Assembly (NCBI GenBank): GCA_963662175.1
Contig: OY759219.1
Location: 29,492,908 to 29,556,907, forward strand
Reading direction: 5' to 3'
Length of the DNA stretch: 64,000 nt
DNA from: Aradus depressus
Lineage: Eukaryota; Arthropoda; Insecta; Hemiptera; Aradidae
The notes beneath the pieces were generated by a model. It ran no database searches, was not told the origin of the DNA, and saw only the letters and a list, made by a program, of their open reading frames with translations. Every line of letters starts with the position of its first letter. The stretch's first letter is position 1. Position numbers and translations under genes: made by a program. Shown here one piece after another: positions 57,220 to 64,000 of this stretch.

Positions 57220-57722
57220 TTTTAGTATGTAAATGTTACCGTCCGTTTATATACTTCAGGCGTTATAACAACCAAAGAATATTTTTATACTTTCATTATA
57301 ACATATAACATCCCCTTGTACTAATACTAATATATTTCTTGTAATAATTACACGAAACGGTATGATTTCTTCTTTGTTCACGTGAACAACGAGCCCACAC
57401 TTTTATAACTAGTGGCTTTATAAAATTAGGGGGTTGTTTTTCTTATGATTTATCATATTATTTCGTGCATAGTTTTCTTTCATTTAATTTTATTCAATTC
57501 ATTAATTCAAGGAGTTTAAGAGAGAAAATCTCTCTAACGATTAATCGGATTTTCATGAAATTTCACTTCTCTGGAATAAAAGTTAGATCAAGCTCTCTCA
57601 TTCTTCTCAATGACTGACTTTTCAGTCTTATTTTTCCGTGAATACGAACTTGACAGTATATTTTATTATATATTATATCAATGTCTAGAAAATAAATACG
57701 GACGGTAACATGTGTATTAGTA
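57220..57722. mobile_element. Inverted-repeat element just after the THADA stop
   Basis: tgttaccgtccgttta (about 57,232) is inverted as ta(c)ggacggtaaca (about 57,697), with about 30-bp imperfect arms 460 bp apart. It would lie in or just beyond the THADA 3'UTR. Confidence 0.65.
57576..57696 (+). terminator. Candidate THADA polyadenylation signals
   Basis: AATAAA occurs at 57,576-57,581 and 57,691-57,696, about 360 and 480 bp after the THADA stop. Both lie inside an inverted-repeat element, so either or neither may be used. Confidence 0.3.
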
Positions 57723-58860
57723 CATTGGACATAAGTTACTACCAGAAGAAGTCAATATGCTTGCAATTTAAAAAAAAGTCTTCAAAATGAAATTTATTTT
57801 GTTGTTTAACACCTGTATTATGACTACTTATCACCAATTACTTCACTATCGGCGGAATCGTATTCGACATCTTTGCTATTAATTTTTATAAACGATTTTT
57901 GAAAACACATCTAGTCATATACTTTCAAGACATATATATTCAGTTTCTCTAAACGCATCACCTTTCTCATGTCCAATCACTTATGTGCAAACATGCGCAG
58001 GGGTTTGTGTAGGAAAATAATAATAATATTCTATATATGATATGTGGTTTGAAACAAACAAAAAATTAGTCTTCTGTCTCCCCTAAATATATTTACATAT
58101 GTATATACAATATAATAAATATATCTTAATAATGATTAACATATAAAATATATTGGTTATAAACTTTTTTATTTAGTATGTTCGTTTTTACTTATTGTTC
58201 CTGATAGATTATCATAATAATATTTTATGTTATAAAGATTGGAGTTTTATCTCAAATTTTTCTTTGTTCCTATGATATTGATAATGCCAGAATAATGGCG
58301 AAACGTTAACAAAAAATAATATAAATATTGTTTGTTTCAAACTAAACTGTACTGGCAGTGATGTACTTTTACATGTATCCGATTGAGAGTGTTGACTATG
58401 CGTATATGGTATGAAATAATAAAAATATATAGGTCGTACTTGTACCTCAGACTGTGTAATTTGGTGGTACTCCAAATTAAATGATTGGGTACCTCCCTTA
58501 TAGGAAATTAAATTAACAGTAATTTTTTTTTTCAGTTTTTTTTTCGTCGCATACATTTTATTGTTATTATCAATTTAGCTGACTAGAGTATTTGTATTTC
58601 TTTTTACTTCCTTAAGTAACTAATATATTGTATATATATGTACATATTGTAAATACATTCAAAAATATACTTTTGATATAATCACGTTTATTACATTTTT
58701 TCTTTTATCTGTTCCTCAATAAAAATTTACAAAACAACAAAGATCGTGGGTGGCACTAGGTGTTGAGAAACTGATGAATTTTCAAAATTATTAAAGTTAC
58801 AAAAATATATTAAATAAATTATTCCACAGGGAATTTAAATACCTATTGAAAATACATAAA
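57723..58860. other. Intergenic, AT-rich; one degenerate hammerhead-like motif
   Basis: No gene seen. At 58,278-58,308 a GCCA/UGGC hairpin followed by GAAACGUU resembles the motifs above, but the CUGANGA box is UUGAUAA. Confidence 0.4.
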
Positions 58861-58862
58861 AT

Positions 58863-59190
58863 GAGGGCGCCGGTAGCTCAGTGGTATGCGGGCTTGCCTT
58901 TTGAGCTCAAGATAGTGGGTTCGAAACCCGGCCGAGGCCCTTAGTTTATTTTATCTGGTAGATAAAATAAACTTAAGCACGCCGTCCTTCGGATGGGACG
59001 TTATGCGATGGTCCCGAGCCTGAACGATGTCAGGTACTCGTTAAAGACCCCTGCCCTAGGGGAATAAAAATTTAGGACCCCCACAGTAGAGTCGGGCTCA
59101 TGTCCACCAGAGTGACGAAGGAGCGCTCTGGTAGTAGGCGATATGACCTCATAGTTAAAGCCCGGGCATGAGTCATAATAACTAACTAAC
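58863..59190 (+). repeat. SINE S1, full-length copy
   Basis: Intact head (tagctcagtgg, ggttcgaaacc); tail gtcataataactaactaacc. Confidence 0.9.
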
Positions 59191-59259
59191 CATAACATTG
59201 TACTTAGATAAGTCATACATGAACATCAAATCAGCTTACAAATTATATACAACAACCGA

Positions 59260-59450
59260 GTTAGTTATTGTGACTCATGCCCGGGCTTTAACTATGAGGT
59301 CATATCGCCAGCTACCAGAGCTCTCTTCTATCTGGTAGACATGCGCCTGATTCTACTATGGGAGTCTTAAATGTTGCCTACCCAGGTTTATTCACCGAAG
59401 GTAGCATTCTTGATTACATATTGGTTACATTGTACAAGTTTGGGACCATC
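59260..59450 (-). repeat. SINE S1, partial copy
   Basis: gtgactcatgcccgggcttt to acaagtttgggaccatcgc, where it joins a GC-richer unrecognised segment (59,450-59,660). Confidence 0.75.
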
Positions 59451-59864
59451 GCAGAGGCCTCTGGGCTGATACAGTTCAGGGCTTTGAGGATGAAATCGGT
59501 GTCACATACAAGCATGCCTTGCTGATGTATATAGTTCTGCCCAAATTGAGTGGCTAAAAAATAGAGTGGTCCAGTGGTGCCGTCCCTGTTCTCTTGTTGG
59601 CTCTGCAGATTGGGTGCCCCGGGAGTCTCTGTCTGGCCCCCTCTGACCCTCCTAACCCAAACATGATTGATCCGGCTATATATGACTACAATTAGTCTTA
59701 AGACCAAAAGGTAACAGTAGAAAAAAAAAAGTGTAATTACATTTTAAACGGTTCCATTGTTCACATTGTGTTAATTAATTATGATATTGTGTTAACATAA
59801 TATTAATGTTTATTAAACATACTTTAAAAACAAATGTATATAATATATATAATAATATATACAC

Positions 59865-60456
59865 TCAAATAACAAAATAAAAGATATTCTTTCTCAGGAT
59901 ATTTCTAAATAATTAGTAACTATATATAACTTCGGAAATTAGGTAATAATGCTTCTTTGCATTTTTTCTGATATATGTTTTAAAACTGACAGGATGAGTT
60001 ATTAGTCAACTCATGTAAATTTTTTAATAACTTATAGCAATATTTATCAGACAAAATGCAAAGAAGCATTATTATCTAACTTCCTAAGTTATAAATAGTT
60101 ACTAATTATTTGAGGGCCATGGTGGCCCGATTATCTAACTTCCTAAGTTATAAATAGTTACTAATTATTTGAGGGCCATGGTGGCCCGCTAGAGCGTAGG
60201 GCTTTGGTCGCATGGTCTCACCATGGTTTGCGGGTTCTAATCCCATCCGGTTGTGAGTTTTATTTCGTAGATAGAACTCCCTCCCGGGGCCATGGATGTC
60301 GTAAACAACTAGATAATATCTATATTATAATACATTGACATGGTATTATATTATAATACATTGACATGGCTAATATGCACCGTACATAAAGCCAAAAAAC
60401 AAAAAAAAATATTTAGAAATATCCTGAGAAAGAATACCTTTTGTGTTGTTATTTAA
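59865..60456. mobile_element. Foldback/DNA-transposon-like element with 47-bp terminal inverted repeats
   Basis: 59,865-59,911 is inverted at 60,410-60,456 (core ttctttctcaggatatttct). Inner inverted segments around aatgcttctttgca lie at about 59,940 and 60,055. A 59-bp tandem duplication (60,071-60,129, 60,130-60,188) lies inside. Confidence 0.85.
60171..60300 (+). repeat. Second tRNA-like SINE (S2)
   Basis: ggccatggtggcccgctaga head and a B-box-like ggttctaatcc at 60,233-60,243. Only one full copy in the window plus the duplicated first 18 bp. Confidence 0.55.
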
Positions 60457-60823
60457 GCGAATTTAGTACTTTACATAAAACAGTAAAGCAAAGTAATAAG
60501 AAAAGTTGTTTTCTTCGTGTAATGATATCATTTACAGACTAGGCAACATTCTCAAAAATATTTGTCATTTTTCTGTGGGTGCAAATTTGAATCTTCGTCA
60601 CTTGGTTTAGAGTAGAGATAATTATTACTTTGTAGAGATACATCTATCATGTGCTTTCACTGATAATGTTGACAAGAACCAGATGGTGATTTCAACTAAA
60701 TCTTGCATATACTGGAGCATTTAAGGTAGTCTCTGTGTATTTATTTATGTATTGTTTTTTATGTGAGTATATATTTAGTTCAGCACATTAACATAGTTGA
60801 AATATTGTAGCATTGAATCAAAT

Positions 60824-60910
60824 ATGGACATTAAAATCCCGAAAATGAAAACGTTTTGTTGTGGATGCTCTATAGAGCTGGGAGCTAAAGTCATTGGTTG
60901 GCTTCAAGTT
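60824..60910 (+). CDS. Membrane protein exon 1
   Basis: MDIKIPKMKTFCCGCSIELG to IGWLQV, donor gtaagt, phase 0. ATG at 60,824; a second in-frame Met lies at codon 8. Confidence 0.65.
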
Positions 60911-63564
60911 GTAAGTATCTCCCATTTTGTTTTTTGAGCATTTTATCATAGATATGATCTATTTATTGCAGGTTTCAAAATTCCTAGGGTAATGAATTTT
61001 TTTTTAATTGTTCGTACAACGTTGTGCACAATGTTTCGCCAACATATTCAAAAGTCTCTAAGATATGTAATTTTTCAATTCTACAGTTATTTTATTGATG
61101 GTTAATGATAATTTCAGGATCAAAATGGACTTTATGATTACAATTGTTATTAATAAAAACTTTATGATCAAAATATCGCTAGGTTTGGATGAAAATGATT
61201 TAGATTTGATTTTAAAAATTACCTTTTTTTTTTAAATTATATACTGCAAGACAACTTTTGGTTTATTAAAGTTAGTTAGTTATTTGTTATGACTCATGCC
61301 CGGGCTCTAACCTTGAGGTCATGTCTCCTACTAACAGAGCGCTCTTTCCTCACTCTGGTGGACATGAGCCCGACTCTACAAATGGAGTCCTGACTTTTGC
61401 TTACCCTAAATTTTTATTCACATAAGGTAGGGGGTCTTTAACAAGTACCTGATATCGTACAGGCTCGGGACCGCATGCTCAAGGTTTATTTTTCAGATAA
61501 AAAATTTAGCCTTAGGGTGAATATTTCACCAATTAATCGGAAGTAGAATATATTTCTCGTTCTCCATATTTCTTGGTTGCTATCTACTGGCCCAATGCTA
61601 GTAAGGGCCTCCTTTACCTCTCAGATAAAATTAATTAAGGACCTCGGCCGGGTTTCGAACCCGCAATCTTGAGCTCAGTAAGCAAGCACGCGTACCACTG
61701 GTCAGAAATTTGATGTTGAATTTTCAACGCAATTTTATGTTTTCCGACCTCTTGATACCAAAAATAAAAAAAATTAAAATTGATGTCTGTGTGTTTGTGT
61801 ACACAATTCCTCAAGATAGAAAGAATATATTGACATGAAATTTTATATGAGTATCCAGAAAGCCTTAACACCTATTGATTTTCTGGCAAATTGGCCAAAG
61901 GGCAGGAGGGAATCAGAGGAAGGCCCTAATTCAAAAACCCTAATAACTAGTAACGAATGTACCAATCCGAAATTTAGTTATTCAGAAGTCCTTGAGTAAG
62001 ACACGTAATAAATGTGAACCGAATTGGTACATTGGAAAAGGAATTCGTACGTATTTTCAATGTAAAATACCTCTGTCACAAAGTCACCTCGCCCGACGCA
62101 CAGTGTAAAATTTATGGGTTTTGATTTTTAAAATTCGAGCCCCCGCTCAATTTTCGATCAATTTGGATGAATTTAGGTGCAAAATATTTGTGAAAGCTGG
62201 CTTTTTATCAGATAACTCCGGGTTTCACAATTAAGGTATTATATGCCAGTGGCAAAAAGAGCCAATATATTGAATTTGGACAACTCTAGGCCAAAATGAC
62301 AACATTAAGACCATTTTTGGCTAAAATAAATATTGAATTTGTAATCAGAGACCCAAAAAACATCATTTAGGTTGTAAAAATCCGTTAACAAAAACTTAGA
62401 CAAAAACAATAAAATTTTTTTTAAATTTTCGCGAGGTTTTGGCAGCTGTCAATTGGCATATAATACCTTGATTGTGAAACCCGCAGTTACCTGATAAAAA
62501 TTGATCAAAAATTGAGTGGGGGCTCGAATTTTAAAAATCAAAACTCATAAATTTCACACTGTGCGACGGGGTAAAATTGTGACAAAAAAAAATTCTGGAG
62601 CCTTACGTGTGGCAAATTAAAATTCACCTATGGGATAAATAACAAGCCAAGATGTAGGGCTATCAGAAAAAAATAGCAGAATTAGAAATATAAATTATCT
62701 TGTACACAAAACATCACAAAAACCTCAAAAGTTGTCACAAAGTTCCCCCACTTTACGGTAGTTGTGTTTCTTTATCATTGTTTTTGTATTTCTATATATT
62801 CTTCTCTGCTTTCAGGTGTTCACTCTTGCACTTTTGGTTTTCGTTGTTGTTTTCATAACGATCCAAGGATACTCGGGTTATTTCGTCAGTGAAGGCGCCT
62901 ATTGGCGCTTTGAACACAGTCTGTATATTCTCTATTTTTTTTTTTTTTTTTTTATAAATTTGACGGAACCATTCCTTATTTTCTAAAGAAATTTGCCTTT
63001 AGGAATACTTGAAATAAAATGTTTGAGGGGGGGGGGGGGGGGTTATTTTGCATCTGCAGTTATGTACAATTAGCAGGTTAGTAACTGTAACCGGGCTTGT
63101 ATGAATGCAACATTTCAAGTATTGTGATTAGAGCCAGTATTCCCGTGGAATTGCATTTTTTTTTTTTTGCTTGCTTCATTAATGAAATTTATAATGTTAT
63201 AATTTATAATTTATAACATTATAATGAAATCATTAAATAACAATTTCATTTTTACGAATTAAGGCATCCTGATTAATATACATAAATTATATTTTGCACG
63301 AAATTGCACGTTTTAGGTTTTTACTACACAAAATTGCATATTTTGTCGTAATTAGAAAATTTATTTGTAAGTTTGTAAATGTATACGAAAGAATATGAAA
63401 AATGATTTTATCCCGACGTTTTTACGGAAAATCTACGGTGTGGACCTTGATTACGCTTGATGTTTTTTTTTTTTTTTTCAGCTTTTGAAAAAGATGATTA
63501 TACAGAAATGGCTCTGATAACCCATATTGTAATGGGAATATGTTTACTGTATGGAATTAAACAG
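60824..63564 (+). CDS. LAPTM/DUF4728-like multi-pass membrane protein, first three coding exons (partial)
   Basis: Three exons join in phase (60,824-60,910; 62,816-62,918; 63,482-63,564) to give about 91 residues and end at a good donor (gtaaaa), so the gene continues past the window. The N-terminus has KMKTFCCGCSIELGAKVIGW, resembling the Cys-rich CCxCSLxxGxxxIGWL start of small insect four-TM proteins of the LAPTM/DUF4728 type. Exon 2 adds a hydrophobic helix (VFTLALLVFVVVFITI) and exon 3 another (ALITHIVMGICLLYGI). Such proteins sit in endolysosomal or plasma membranes (family knowledge). The exact subfamily is not established. Confidence 0.6.
61270..61700 (-). repeat. SINE S1 variant with extra internal segment
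   Basis: S1 body interrupted at 61,505-61,608 by the same cgttctccatatttctt...cccaatgctagt segment found at 45,073. Resumes with cggccgggtttcgaacccgc. Confidence 0.8.
61700..62030 (+). repeat. Family B element, 5' part
   Basis: attttcaacgcaattttatg, ttgatgtctgtgtgtttgtg and aaccctaataactagtaac. Confidence 0.65.
62071..62583. mobile_element. Foldback element in intron 1 of the membrane protein gene
   Basis: Arms about 62,071-62,255 and 62,440-62,583 share aaattcgagcccc(c/a)gctcaat, gggtttcacaat(t/c)aaggtat and cgcacagtgt(a/g)aaattta in inverted order. The left arm has about 40 extra bases. Confidence 0.88.
62816..62918 (+). CDS. Membrane protein exon 2
   Basis: Acceptor ctttcag. A hydrophobic helix is followed by QGYSGYFVSEGAYWRFEH. 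The donor gtctgt is weak but is the one that keeps frame with exon 3. Confidence 0.6.
63026..63043. repeat. G-run
   Basis: About 18 consecutive G. Another G-rich tract lies at 63,668-63,693. Confidence 0.9.
63295..63480. mobile_element. cgtgca-type repeat plus family D terminus abutting exon 3
   Basis: 63,295-63,380 is the inverted copy of 1,318-1,400. 63,394-63,465 is the family D end (aaaaatgattttatcccgac). A T-run and cag follow, forming the acceptor of the membrane protein exon 3. Confidence 0.75.
63482..63564 (+). CDS. Membrane protein exon 3
   Basis: Encodes FEKDDYTEMALITHIVMGIC to LYGIKQ. Its acceptor is a long T-run plus cag directly after a family D transposon end. Donor gtaaaa. 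Confidence 0.6.
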
Positions 63565-63639
63565 GTAAAATTTAGCCTAACTTTTTATTTTATTATTTAA
63601 TGTACATTATTATGATATGATGTCGAAGGGTAGTATAAT

Positions 63640-64000
63640 GGCACCCAAAAATACCCCGGAAGGCGTGGGTGGGGGGGGAGAGGGGGGGGGGGGTGCTGAG
63701 GTGACTCCCTTGGCTACAGCTGGATAGAATAGTCTGCTTTTCTTTCACATTGTCCTCCGTATTCTGCTTCTGCTTTCTTTCTTGAATATATGTCGAACCC
63801 CAAGCGAGCTGGGCAGGGCCACTAGTTGGACCAATTGTATCAAAAGATTCCAATTAGCTGTCCTTAACCCAGGGCTGCTGAGGGAGCGGGAGCCGATCAG
63901 GGGTAGGGTCAGGCGTCAGCTGATCCCAGGGGCCCTCTATCACGGACTCCCGCCCGGCCAACAGCCCCAGACAGAACCCGCGCTCGCAGGGGGCCTAAAA
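63640..64000. other. GC-rich unrecognised segment at right edge
   Basis: The composition shifts sharply upward in GC after 63,640, with C/G runs and no coding match I recognise. Possibly a transposon 5' end; undetermined. Confidence 0.3.

Noticed and set aside
58230..58556. 108-codon minus-strand ORF
   Set aside because: AT-driven, overlaps a degenerate foldback motif, no similarity.
59414..59707. 97-codon minus-strand ORF in a GC-richer patch
   Set aside because: Partly inside a SINE fragment; no motif recognised. Could be transposon-derived but unsupported.
63593..63853. 86-codon minus-strand ORF at right edge
   Set aside because: Crosses G/C homopolymer runs; no similarity; cannot be assessed at a window edge.

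Overview
This is an AT-rich, repeat-laden animal nuclear sequence. The split genes have GT-AG introns of about 70 bp to 4 kb, and there are no bacterial gene clusters. The gene content, the Jockey-like and RTE/CR1-like LINE fragments, and a SINE whose 3' tail matches the arthropod telomere pentamer (CCTAA/TTAGG) suggest an arthropod, plausibly an insect. The species cannot be named from the sequence.

Layout. Positions 1-29,690 hold no host gene I can support. They are a mosaic of tRNA-derived SINEs, foldback elements, a gypsy-type LTR remnant (about 7.9-9.3 kb), a 43-bp satellite with 29 units of identical length (9,908-11,150), a Tigger/pogo transposase pseudogene (11.7-12.1 kb), LINE scraps and an internally repetitive element (27.35-28.53 kb). 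Positions 30,033-57,214 (+) carry a complete 29-exon gene that I identify as THADA, the animal homologue of yeast Trm732. I reconstructed it by following splice phase exon by exon. Its introns are full of the same repeats. Positions 60,824-63,564 (+) carry the first three coding exons of a small multi-pass membrane protein of the insect LAPTM/DUF4728-like type, which runs off the right edge.

Function. THADA/Trm732 proteins are helical-repeat partners of the FTSJ1/Trm7 methyltransferase, which 2'-O-methylates tRNA position 32. The Drosophila gene is also linked to SERCA and lipid and energy balance. Nothing in the window ties THADA functionally to the membrane protein next door.

Most interesting structure. 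Several unrelated-looking foldback repeats share a motif CTGANGA - hairpin - GAAA - short palindrome - UH. This is the layout of a hammerhead ribozyme with a very short, self-complementary stem III, the dimeric kind known from Penelope-like retroelements. The copy at 12,739-12,778 has matching stem I strands, a stem II, a GAAA box, an ACUA/UAGU stem III and a GUC cleavage triplet. Two copies of another version differ by a compensatory change in stem II. Also notable are the telomere-like SINE tail, an 88-bp module amplified inside a SINE, a partial shadow duplication just upstream of THADA exon 9, and repeats lying against the acceptors of THADA exon 16 and exon 3 of the membrane protein gene.
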